From Dama dama (taxonomy: Eukaryota > Chordata > Mammalia > Artiodactyla > Cervidae): a DNA stretch of 64,000 bases. Position numbers and translations under genes: made by a program. Shown piece by piece: positions 49,641 to 60,780 of this stretch (the stretch's first letter is position 1; every line of letters starts with the position of its first letter). The notes under the pieces were generated by a model. The model saw only the letters and a program-made list of their open reading frames with translations, made no database searches and had not been told where the DNA came from. The DNA is taken from assembly GCF_033118175.1 (NCBI RefSeq), contig NW_026870965.1, positions 1,302,001 through 1,366,000 on the forward strand. The letters run 5' to 3'.

Positions 49641-51084
49641 ATGAGAAGCATGAAACGGTCTGAAATATAGGAGGAGCATGAAGTGGTGTTGAAAAACATG
49701 AATAGCATGAAAAGTTGTGAAAAATATGAAGAGCTTCAAAAGGTGTCAAAAATATGAGAAGCATGAAATGAGTGAAAAAAAGGAGGAGCATGAAGAGGTG
49801 TTGAAAAACATGAAGAGCATGAAAAGGTGTGAAAAATATGAAGAGCTTCAAAAGGTGTCACATATATGAGGAGCATGTAACGGTCTGAAAAATAGGAGGA
49901 GCATGAAGCATTGTTTAAAAACATGAAGATCCTGAACAGGTGTGAAAAATATGAAGAGCTTCAAAAGGTGCCAAAAATATGAGGAATCTGAAACGGTGTG
50001 AAAAATAGGAGGTGCATGAAGCAGTGTTCAAAAATATGAAGAGCCTGAAAAATTGTGAAAAATAGGACGAGCTTCAAAATGTGTCAAAAATATGAGGAGA
50101 ATGAAAAGCTCTGAAAAATAGGAAGAGCATGCAGCGGTGTTAAAAACATGAAGATCCTGAAAAGGTGTGAAAAATATGAAGAGCTTCAAAATTTGTCAAA
50201 AATATGAGGAGATGACACAGTCTGAAAATTAGGATGAGAATGAAACTGTTTTGAAAAAGATGAAGAGCAAGAAAACGTGTGAAAATTATGAAGAGGTTCA
50301 AAAGTTATCAAAAATATGAGAAGCATGAAACGGTATGAAAATAGAAGCAGCATGAAGCCGTGTTGAAAAACATGAAATCCTGAAAAGGTGGAAATATATG
50401 AAGAGCTTCAAAAGGTGTCAAAAATATGAGGAGCATGAAACGGTCTGAAAAATAGGAGGAGCATGAATCGGTCTTCAAAAACATGCAGATCCTGAAAAGG
50501 TTTGAAAAATATGAAGAGCGTCAAAATGTGTCAAAAATATGAGGAGCACGAAACAGCCTGAAAAATAGGATGAGCATGAAACGGTTTTGAAAAAGATGAA
50601 GAGCATGAAAAGGTGTGAAAATATGAAGAGCTTCAAAAGGTGTCCAAAATATGAGAAGCATGAAACGACTGAAAAATAGGTGGAGCATGAAGCGGTGTTG
50701 AAAAACACGAAGAGCCTGAAAAGGTTTGAAATATATGAACAGCTTCAAAGGTGTCAAAAATATGAGGAGCATGAAACGGTCTGAAAAATCTGAGGAGCAT
50801 GAAGCTTTGATGAGAAACATGAAGAACCTGAAACGGTGTGAAAAATATGAAGAGCTTCAAAAAGTGTCAAAAATATGAGGAGCATGAAACATTCTGAAAA
50901 ATAGGATGAGCATGAAATGGTTTTGAAGAAGATGAAGAGCATGAGAAGGTGTGAAAAATATGAAGAGATTCAAATGTGCCAAAAATATGAGGAGCATGAA
51001 ACAGTCTGCAAAATATGATGAGCATGAAATGGTTTTGAAGAAGATGAAGAGAATGAAAATGTGTGAAAAATATGAAGAGCTTCA

Positions 51085-51310
51085 AAAGGTGTCAAAAATA
51101 TGAGAAGCATGAAATGACTGAAAAATAGGAGGAGCACAAAGAGGTGTTGAAAAACATGAAGAGTCTGAAAAGGTGTGAAAAATATGAAGAGCTTCAAAAG
51201 GTGTCAAAAATATGAGAAGCATGAAATGACTGAAAAATAGGAGGAGCACAAAGCGGTGTTGAAAAACATGAAGAGCCTGAACAGGCGTGAAAAATATGAA
51301 GAGCTTCAAA
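51085..51310 (+). repeat. Pair of tandem monomers with GAGCACAAAG
   Basis: Two neighbouring monomers 112 bp apart share CATGAAATGACTG and GGAGCACAAAG (near 51,108 and 51,220), differing only in a few bases. This is a recent single-monomer duplication within otherwise diverged DNA. Confidence 0.72.
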
Positions 51311-51789
51311 ACTTGTCAAAAATATGAGGAGCAAGAAACAGTCTGAAAATTAGGATGAGAATAAAACTGTTTTGAAAAAGATGAAGAGCATGAAAAGGTG
51401 TGAAAAATACGAAGAGCTTCAAAAGGTGTCAAAAATATGAGGAGCATGAAACGGTCTGAAAAATAGGAGGAGCATGAAGCGGTGGTCAAATACATGAAGA
51501 GCATGAAAAGGGGTGAAAAATATGAGAAGCATGAAATGACTGAAAAATAGGAGGAGCATGAAGCGGTGCTGAAAAACAGGAAGAGCCTGAAAAGGTGTGA
51601 AAAATATGAAGAGCTTCAAAAGGTGTCAAAAATATGAGGAGCATGAAACAGTCTGAAAAATAGGAGGAGCAAGAAGCAGTGTTTAAAAACATGAAGATCC
51701 TGAAAAGCTTTGAAAAATATGAAGAACTTCAAACGGTGTCAAAAATATGAGGCGCATGACAAGGTCGGAAAAATAGGAGGAGCATGAAG

Positions 51790-52193
51790 CGGTATTCAAA
51801 ACCTGAAGATCCTGAAAGGTGTGAAAAATATGAAGAGCATCAACAGGTGTCAAAATTATGAGGAGCATGAAACGGTCTGAAAAATAGGAGAAGCATGAAA
51901 CGGTGTTCAAAAACATGAAGAGCCTGAAAAGGTGTGAAAAATATGAACAGCTTCAAAGGGTTTGAAATATATGAGGAGAAGGAAACGGTCTGAAAAATAG
52001 ATGGAGCATGAAGCTGGGCTCAAAAACATGAAGAGCCTGAAAAGGTGTGAAAAATATGAAGAGCTTCAAAATGTGTCAAAAATATGAGGAGCATGAAACG
52101 GTCTGAAAAATAGGAGAAGCATGAAGCGGTGTTGAAAAACATGAAGAGCCTGACAAGGTGTGAAATATATGAAGAACTTCAAAAGGTGTCAAA
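51790..52193 (+). repeat. Segmental duplication, about 405 bp, partner at 56,832
   Basis: The segment begins GGTATTCAAAACCTGAAG and includes GAGCATCAACAGG, CTTCAAAGGGTTTG and AAGCTGGGCTC. It matches 56,832-57,236 at an offset of about 5,042-5,044 bp. The middle part (about 51,855-52,107) also matches 55,573-55,825 at an offset of 3,718 bp, so three copies of the AACAGCTTCAAAGGG monomer exist (51,946, 55,664 and 56,990). Confidence 0.83.
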
Positions 52194-52524
52194 AATATGT
52201 GGAATCTGAAACGGTCTGAAAAATAGGAGGTGCATGAAGCGGTGTTCAAAAACATGAAGATCGGAAAAGGTGTGAAAAATATGAAGAGCTTCAAAAGGTG
52301 TCAAAAATATGTGGAGCATGAAACGGTCTGAAAAATTGGAGGAGAATGAAACGGTTTGAAAAAGATGAAGATCCTGAAATTGTTTGAAATATATGAAGAA
52401 TTTCAAAAGGTGTCAAATATATGAGGAGCATGAAACGGTCTGAAAAATAGGAGGAGCATAAAATGGTGTTCAAAAACATGAAGAGCCTGAAAAGCTGTGA
52501 AAAATATGAAGAGCTTCAAAAGGT

Positions 52525-52690
52525 GTGAAAAATTTGAAGAGCTTCAAAATGTGTCAAAAATATGAGGAGCATGAAACTGTCTGAAAAATAGGAGGAGCAT
52601 GAAGCGGTGTTCAATAACATGAAGAGCCTGAAAAGCTGTGAAAAATATGAAGAGCTTCAAAACGTGTCAAAATTATGAGAAGCATGAAAC
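52525..52690 (+). repeat. Local direct repeat, partner 479 bp downstream
   Basis: AATTTGAAGAGC at 52,531 and 53,010 starts two near-identical stretches that both contain GTGTTCAATAACATG and GAAAAGCTGTG. A further AATTTGAAGAGC occurs near 53,150. The first of these subunits is an additional s2-like 28-bp unit, making expanded monomers. Confidence 0.75.
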
Positions 52691-53614
52691 GGTCTGAAAA
52701 ATATGAGGTGCATGAAGCGGTGTTCAAAAACATGAAGAGCCTGAAAAGGTGTGAAAAATATGAAGAGCTTCAAAAGGTGTCAAAAATATGAGGAGCATGA
52801 AACAGTCTGAAAAATAGGATGAGCATGAAATGGTTTTGAAGAAGATGAAGAGCATGAAAAGGTGTGAAAAATATGAAGAGCTTCAAAAGGTGTCAAATAT
52901 ATGAGTAGCATGAAATGACTGAAAAAAAGGAGGATCATGAAGCGGTGTTGAAAAACATGAGGAGCCTGAAAAGGTGTGAAAAATATGAAGAGCTTCAAAA
53001 GGTGTGAAAAATTTGAAGAGCTTCAAAAGGTGTCAAAAATATGAGGAGCATGAAACTGTCTGAAAAATAGGAGGAGCATGAAGCGGTGTTCAATAACATG
53101 AAGAGCCTGAAAAGCTGTGAAAAATATGAAGAGTTTCAAAAGGTGTGAAAAATTTGAAGAGCTTCAAAAGGTGTGAAAAATATGAAGAGCTTCAAAATGT
53201 GTCAAAAATGAGATGAGCATGAAACGGTCTGAAAAATTGGAGGAGCATGAAGTGGTGTTGAAAAATATGAAGAGCCTGAAAAAGTGTGAAATATATGAAG
53301 AGCTTCAAAGGATATGAAAAATATGAGAAGCTTCAAAAGGTGTCAAAAATATGAGGACCATGAAACGGTCTGAAAAATAGGAGGAGCATGAAGCGATGTT
53401 GAATAACACGAAGAGCCTGAAAAGGTGTGAAAAATATGAAGAGCTTCAAAAGGTGTCAAAAATATGAGGAGCATGAAACGGTCTGAAAAATAGGAGTAGC
53501 ATGAAGCGGTGTTCAAGAACATAAAGAGCCTGAAAAGGTGTGAAAAATATGAAGAGCTTCAAAAGGTGTGAAATACATGAGGAGCATGAAACGGTCTGAA
53601 AAATATGAGGAGCA

Positions 53615-53910
53615 TGAAGCTGTGTTCAAAAACATGAAGAGCCTGAAAAGTTGTGGAAAATATGAAGAGCTTCAAAAGGTGTCAAATATATGAGGAGCAT
53701 GAAACGGTCTCAAATTTAGGAGAAGCATGAAACGGTCTGAAAAATAGGAGGAGCATGAAGCTGTGTTCAAAAACATGAAGAGCCTGAAAAGGTGTAAAAA
53801 ATATGACGAGCTTCAAAATGTGAGAAAAATATGAGGAGAATGAAACGGTCTGAAAAATAGGAGAAGCGTGAAGCGGTTTTTAAAAACATGAAGAGCCTTA
53901 AAATGTGGGA
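53615..53910 (+). repeat. Segmental duplication, about 295 bp, partner at 54,910
   Basis: It matches about 54,910-55,205 at an offset of 1,295 bp, anchored by GAGAAGCGTGAAGCGG at 53,861 and 55,156. Shared private variants include GTTGTGGAAAATATG and GTGAGAAAAATATG. It contains one more s3/s4 pair than a normal monomer. Confidence 0.8.
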
Positions 53911-54259
53911 AAAATATGAAGAGCTTCAAAAGCTGTCAAAAAAATGAGGAGCATGAAACGGTGTGAAAAATAGGAGGAGCATGAAGTGGTGTTGAAAAAC
54001 ATGAAGAGCCTGAAAAGGTGTGAAAAATATGAAGAGCTTCAAAAGGTGTCAAAAATATGAGGATCATGAAACGCTCTGAAAAATAGGAGGAGCATGAAAC
54101 GGTCTGAAAAATATGAGGAGCATGAAACTGTGTTGAAAAAAGAGAAGAGCCTGAAAAGGTATGAAAAATAGGAGGAGCTTCAAAAGGTTTCAAAAATATG
54201 AGGATCATGAAACGCTCTGAAAAATAGGAGGAGCATGAAGCGGTCTGAAAAATATGAGG

Positions 54260-54850
54260 AGCATGAAACGGTCTGAAAAATATTAGGAGAATGAAACGGT
54301 GTGGAAAAACATGAAGAGCCTGAAAAGATGTGAAAAATAGGAAGAGTTTCAAAAGGTGTGAAAAATATGAGGAGCATGAAATGGTCAGAAAAATAGGAGG
54401 AGCATGAAGTGGTGTTGAAAAACATGAAGAGCCTGAAAACGTGTGAAAAATATGAAGAGCTTCAAAAGCTGTGAAAAACATGAGCTTCAAAAGGTGTCAA
54501 AAATGAGATGAGCATGAAACGGTCTGAAAAATAGGCGGAGCATGAAGTGGTGTTGAAAAACATGAAGAGCCTGAAAATGTGTGAAATATACGAACAGCCT
54601 CAAAAAGTGTCAAAAATATGAGGAGGATGAAACGGTCGGAAAAATAGGAGGAGCATGAAACGGTCTGAAAAATAGGAGGATCATGAAGCGGTGTTGAAAA
54701 ACATGAAGAGACTTAAAAGGTGTAAAAAATATGAAGAGCTTCAAAAGGTGTCAAAAATGAGATGAGCATGAAACGGTCTGAAAAATAGGAGGAGCATGAA
54801 GTGGTGTAGAAAAACATGAAGAGCCTGAAAAGGTGTGAAATATATGAAGA
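54260..54850 (+). repeat. Segmental duplication, about 590 bp, partner at 55,808
   Basis: It matches 55,808-56,400 with an offset of 1,548 bp at TATTAG (54,281 and 55,829) and 1,551 bp at the CCTCAAAAAGTG string (54,598 and 56,149). The latter string also occurs at 55,219. The differences between copies are substitutions such as AGAAG for AGGAG and AAGCGG for AAGTGG. Confidence 0.82.
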
Positions 54851-55424
54851 GCTTCAAAAAATGTCAAAAATTTGAAGAGCAAGAAACGGTCTGAAAAATA
54901 GGAGGAGCATGAAGCTGTGTTCAAAAACATGAAGAGCCTGAAAAGTTGTGGAAAATATGAAGAGCTTCAAAAGCTGTCAAATATATGAGGAGCATGAAAC
55001 GGTCTGAAAATTAGGAGGAGCATGAAACGGTCTGAAAAATAGGAGGAGCATGAAGCTGTGTTCAAAAACATGAAGAGCCTGAAAAGGTGTGAAAAATATG
55101 AAGAGCTTCAAAATGTGAGAAAAATATGAGGAGAATGAAACGGTCTGAAAAATAGGAGAAGCGTGAAGCGGTTTTTAAAAACATGAAGAGCCTTAAAATG
55201 TGTGAAATATACGAAGAGCCTCAAAAAGTGTCAAAAATATGAGGAGGATGAAACGGTCGGAAAAATAGGAGGAGCATGAAACGGTCTGAAAAATAGGAGG
55301 AGCATGAAGTGGTGTTGAAAAACATGAAGAGCCTGAAAAGGTGTGAAAAATATGAAGAGCTTCAAAAGGTGTCAAATATATGAGGAGCATGGAACGGTCT
55401 GAAAATGGGAGGAGCATGAAACGG

Positions 55425-55590
55425 TCTGAAAAATATGAGGAGCATGAAACTGTGTTGAAAAAAGAGAAGAGCCTGAAAAGGTATGAAAAATAGGAGGAGC
55501 TTCAAAAGGTTTCAAAAATATGAAGATCATGAAACGCTCTGAAAAATAGGAGGAGCATGAAGCGGTCTGAAAAATATGAGGAGCATGAAA
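55425..55590 (+). repeat. Segmental duplication, about 165 bp, partner at 54,103
   Basis: AGAGAAGAGCC following an A-run occurs at 54,141 and 55,463 (offset 1,322 bp), with GGTATGAAAAATAGG and AACGCTCTG shared on the right. Here it is joined to sequence resembling 51,855 onward, so 55,200-55,830 is a mosaic of three nearby sources. Confidence 0.77.
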
Positions 55591-56831
55591 CGGTCTGAAA
55601 AATAGGAGAAGCATGAAACGGTGTTCAAAAACATGAAGAGCCTGAAAAGGTGTGAAAAATATGAACAGCTTCAAAGGGTTTGAAATATATGAGGAGAAGG
55701 AAACGGTCTGAAAAATAGATGGAGCATGAAGCTGGGCTCAAAAACATGAAGAGCCTGAAAAGGTGTGAAAAATATGAAGAGCTTCAAAATGTGTCAAAAA
55801 TATGAGGAGCATGAAACGGTCTGAAAAATATTAGAAGAATGAAACGGTGTGGAAAAACATGAAGAGCCTGAAAAGATGTGAAAAATAGGAAGAGTTTCAA
55901 AAGGTGTCAAAAATATGAGAAGCTTGAAATGGTCAGAAAAATAGGAGGAGCATGAAGCGGTGTTGAAAAACATGAAGAGCCTGAAAACGTGTGAAAAATA
56001 TGAAGAGCTTCAAAAGCTGTGAAAAACATGAAGAGCTTCAAAAGGTGTCAAAAATGAGATAAGCATGAAACGGTCTGAAAAATAGGCGGAGCATGAAGTG
56101 GTGTTGAAAAACATGAAGAGCCTGAAAATGTGTGAAATATACGAAGAGCCTCAAAAAGTGTCAAAAATATGAGGAGGATGAAACGGTCGGAAAAATAGGA
56201 GGAGCATGAAACGGTCTGAAAAATAGGAGGATCAAGAAGCGGTGTTGAAAAACATGAAGAGACTGAAAAGGTGTAAAAAATATGAAGAGCTTCAAAAGGT
56301 GTCAAAAATGAGATGAGCATGAAACGGTCTGAAAAATAGGAGGAGCATGAAGTGGTGTAGAAAAACATGAAGAGCCTGAAAAGATGTGAAATATATGAAG
56401 AGTTTCAAAAGGTGTCAAAAATGAGATGAGCATGAAACGGTCTGAAAAACAGGAGGAGTATGAAGCGATGTTGAAAAATATGAAGAGCCTGAAAATGTGT
56501 GAAAAATATGAAGAGCTTCAAAAGGTGTCAAATGTATGAGGAGCATGAAACGGTCTGAAAACTAGGAGGAGCATGAAACGGTGTTCAAAAACATGAAGAT
56601 ACTGAAAACGTATGAAAATCATGAAGAGCCTGAAAAGGTGTGAAAATTATGAAGAGCTTCAAAAGGTGTTAAAAACATGAGGAGCATGAAATGGTCTGAA
56701 TAATAGGAGGAACATGAAGCGGTGTTGAAAAACATGAAGAGCCTGTAAAGGTGTGAATAATATGAAGAGCTTCAAAAGGTGTGAAATACATGAGGAGCAT
56801 GAAACGGTCTGAAAAATAGGAGGAGCATGAA

Positions 56832-57236
56832 GCGGTATTCAAAACCTGAAGATCCTGAAAAGGTGTGAAAAATATGAAGAGCATCAACAGGTGTCAAAAT
56901 TATGAGGAGCATGAAACGGTCTGAAAAATAGGAGGAGCATGAAGCTGTGTTCAAAAACATGAAGAGCCTGAAAAGGTGTGAAAAATATGAACAGCTTCAA
57001 AGGGTTTGAAATATATGAGGAGAAGGAAACGGTCTGAAAAATAGATGGAGCATGAAGCTGGGCTCAAAAACATGAAGAGCCTGAAAAGGTGTGAAAAATA
57101 TGAAGAGCTTCAAAATGTGTCAAAAATATGAGGAGCATGAAACGGTCTGAAAAATAGGAGAAGCATGAAGCAGTGTTGAAAAACATGAAGAGCCTGACAA
57201 GGTGTGAAATATATGAAGAACTTCAAAAGGTGTCAA
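56832..57236 (+). repeat. Segmental duplication, partner of 51,790-52,193
   Basis: This is the second copy of the segment with GGTATTCAAAACC and AAGCTGGGCTC. It differs at one s4 unit (GGAGGAGCATGAAGCTG here, GGAGAAGCATGAAACGG there). It ends where AAAAATATGTGG of the first copy becomes AAAAAAGAGATGAG. Confidence 0.82.
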
Positions 57237-57956
57237 AAAAGAGATGAGTATGAAACGGTCTGAAATATACGAGGAGCATGTAGTGGTGTTGACAAGCATG
57301 AAGAGCCTGAAGTGGTGTGAAACATATGAAGAGCTTTAAAAGATGTCAAAAATATGAGGAGCATGAAACAGTCTGAAAAATAGTAGGAGCATGAAGCGGT
57401 GTTGAAAAACAAGAAGAGGCTGAAAAGGTGTGAAAAATATGAAGAGCTTCAAAAGGTGTGAAAAATACGAAGAGCTTCAAACGGTGTGAAAATTATGAGG
57501 AGCAAGAAACGGTCTGATAAACAGGAGGAGCATGAAGCGGTGTTGAAAAACATGAAGAGGCTGAAAAGGTGTGAAATATATCAAGAGCTTCAAAAGGTGT
57601 AAAAAATATGAAGAGCTTCTAAACGTGTCAAAATTATGAGGAGCATGAAACGGTCTTAAAAATATGAGGAGCATGAGGTCGTGTTGAAAACCATGAAGAG
57701 CCTGAAAAGGCGTGAAATATATGAAGAGCTTCAAAAGGAGTCAAATATATGAGGAGCTTGAAATGGTCCGAAAAATAGGAGGATCATGAAACGGTGTTGA
57801 AAAACATGAAGAGCCTGAAAAGTTCTGAAAAATATGAAGAGCTTCAAAAGGTGTCAAATATATGAGGAGCATAAAACGGTCTGAAAAAGAGGAGTAGCAT
57901 GAAGCGGTGTTCAACAAAATGAAGAGCCTGAAAAGGTGTGAAATATATGAAGAGCT

Positions 57957-58240
57957 TCAAAAGGTGTCAAAAATATGAGGAGCATGAAAAGGTCTGAAAA
58001 ATAGGAGGAGTAAGAAGCGGTGTTGAAAAACATGAAGAGCCTGAAAAGGTGTGAAATACATGAAGAGCTTCAAAATTGTCAAAAATATGAGGAGCATGAA
58101 ACGGTCTGAAAAATAGGAGGAGCATGAAGCGGTGTTGCAAAACATGAAGAGCCTGAAAAATGTGAAAAACATGAAGAGCCTGAAAATGAGTGAAATATAT
58201 GAAGAGCTTCAAATGGTGTCAAAAATATGAGGATCATGAA
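57957..58240 (+). repeat. Segmental duplication, about 284 bp, partner at 62,069
   Basis: It matches 62,069-62,352 at an offset of 4,112 bp. Shared variants are CATGAAAAGGTCTG, GGAGTAAGAAGCGG, GTTGCAAAACATG and the compressed CTTCAAAATTGTC. Local differences include GAAAAATGTG against GAAAAGATGTG. Confidence 0.82.
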
Positions 58241-60143
58241 ACAGTCTGAAAAATATGAGGAGCATGAAACGGCGTTCAAAAACATGAAGAACCTGAAATA
58301 GTGTGAAAAATATGAAGAGCTTCAAAAGGTGTCAAAAATATAAGAAGCATGAAACGGTCTTAAAAATAGGAGGAGCATGAAACGGTGTTGAAAAACATGA
58401 AGAGCCTGAAAATGTGTGAAAAATATGAAGAGCTTCAAAAGGTGTCAAAAATAGAAGGAGCATGAAGCGGGGTTGAAAAACATGAAGAGCTTCAAAATGT
58501 GTCAAAAATATGAGGAGCAAATTACGGTCTCAAAATTAGGAGGAGCATGAAGCGGTGTTGAAAAACATGAAGAGCCTGGAAAGGTGTGAAATATATGAAG
58601 AGATTCAAAAGTGTCACAAATAGGAGTAACACGAAACGGTCTGAAAAATAGGAGGAGCATGAAGTGGAGTTGAAAAAAATGAATAGCCTGAAAAGGTGTG
58701 AAAAATATTAGGAGCATGAAACAGTCTGAAAATAGGAGGAGCATCAAATGGTGCTGAAAAACATGGAGAGCCGGAAAAGGTTTGAAAAATATGAAGAGCT
58801 TCAAAAGGTGTCAAAAATATGAGGAGCATGAAATGGTCTGAAAAATAGGAGGAGCATGTAATGGTGTTGAAAACCACGAAGAGCCTGAAGAGGAGTGAAA
58901 TACATGAAGAGCTTCAAAAGGTGTCATAAATATGAGAAGCATGAAATGGTGTTCAAAAACATGAAGAGCCTGAAAATGTGTGAAAATTATGAGGAGCATG
59001 AACCGGTCTTAAAAATATGTGGAGCATGAAGCGGTGTTCAAAAACATGAAGAGCCTGACAAGGTGTGAAAAATATGAAGAGGTTCAATAAGTGTCAAAAA
59101 TATGAGGAGCATGAAACTGTTCTGAAAAATAGGTGCAGCATAAAGTGGTGTTGAAAAACATGAAGGGTCTGAAAATGTGTGAAACATATGAAGAGCTTCA
59201 AAAGGTGAAAAAATATGAGGAGCATGAAACGGTCTGAAACATAGGAGCAGCATGAAGGAGTGTTCAAAACATGCAGAGCCTGAAAAGGTGTGAAAAATAT
59301 GAAGAGCTCCAAAAGTTGTCAAAAATATGAGGAGCAGGAAACGGTGTGAAAAATAGGAGGAGCATGAAACGGTGTTCAAAAACTTGAAGATACTAAAAAG
59401 ATGTGAAAAATATGAAGAGCTTCAAAAGGTGTCAAAATATGAGGAGCACGAAACATTCTGAAAAATAAGAGGAGTATGAAACGGTGTTGAACAACATGAA
59501 GAGCATGAAAAGGTGTGAAAAATATGAAGAGATTAAAAAGGTGTCAAAATATGAGGAGCATGAAACGGTCTGAAAAATAGGAGGCGCATGAAGTGGTGTT
59601 CAAAAACATGAAGAGCCCGAAAAGGAGTGAAAAATATGAAGAGCTTCAAAAAGTGTCAAATATATGAGGAGCATGAAACTGTCTGAAAAATAAGAGGAGT
59701 ATGAAACGGTGTTCAAAATCATTAAGAGCCTGAAAAGGTGTCAAAAATATGAGGAGCATGAAACAGTCTGAAAATAGGAGGAACATGAAACGGTGTTGAA
59801 AAACATGAAGAGCATGAAAAGGTGTGAAAAATATGAAGAGCTTCAAAAGGTGTCAAATAGGAGTAGCATGAAACGGTGTTCAAAAACATGAAGAGCCTTA
59901 AAAGGTGTGCAAAATTTGAAGAGCTTCAAAACGTGTGAAAATATGAGGTGCATGAAACGGTCTGAAAAATAGGAGGAGCATGAAATGGTCTTGAAAAACA
60001 TGAAGAGCATGAAACGGTCTGAAAAATGGGAGGAGCATGAAATGGTGTTCAAAAACATGAAGATCCTGAAAACATGTGAAAAATATGAAGCGCTTCAAAA
60101 GGTGTCAAAAATATGAGGAGCATGAAACGGTCTGAAAAATAGG

Positions 60144-60415
60144 AGGAAAATGAAACGGTGTTCAAAATCATTAAGAGCCTGAAAAGGTGTGAAAAATATG
60201 AAGAGCTTCAGACGGTGTGAAAAATATGAGAAGCATGAAGCGGTTATCAAAAACTTGAAGATACTGAACAGGTGTGAAAAATATGAAGAGCTTCAAAAAG
60301 TGGCAAAAATATGAGGAGCATGAAACGGTATGAAAAATAGGAGGAGCATGAAACGGTGTTCAAAAACATGAAGAGCCTGAAAAGATGTGAAAAATATGAG
60401 GAGCATGAAACGGTC
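60144..60415 (+). repeat. Segmental duplication, about 272 bp, partner at 62,371
   Basis: It matches 62,371-62,643 at an offset of 2,227 bp. Both contain GGAGGAAAATGAAACGG, AATCATTAAGAGCC or a close variant (TATCATTAAGAGCC), GCGGTTATCAAAAACTTG and AAAAAGTGGCAAAAAT. In the right copy it directly follows the segment copied from 57,957, so 62,069-62,643 is assembled from two distant sources. Confidence 0.82.
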
Positions 60416-60469
60416 TGAAAAACAGGAGGAAAATGAAACGATGTTCAAAATCATTAAGAGCCTGAAAAG

Positions 60470-60780
60470 GTGTGAAAAATATGAAGAGCTTCAAAAGGTT
60501 TCAAAATTATGATGCGCATGAAACAGTCTTAAAAATAGGAAGAGCATGAAGCGGTGTTGAAAAACATGAAGAGCCTGAAAAGGTGTGAAATATATGAAGA
60601 GCTTCAAAAGCTGTCAAAAATATGAGGAGCATGAAGCGTTCTGAAAAATAGGAGGAGCATGAAACGGTGTTGAAAAACACGAAGAGCCTAAAAAGGAGTG
60701 AAATATATGAAGAGCTTCAAAAGAAGTCAAAAATATAAGAAGCATGAAACGGTCTGAAAAATAGGAGGAGCATGAAGCGG
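60470..60780 (+). repeat. Five-monomer tandem step, partner at 61,034
   Basis: GATGCGCATG at 60,511 and 61,075 is 564 bp apart, which is five monomers of 112.8 bp. The match runs to about 60,780 / 61,340 and includes GAAGCGTTCTG and CCTAAAAAGGAGTG. It is the clearest sign of a small HOR in domain 3. Confidence 0.8.
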
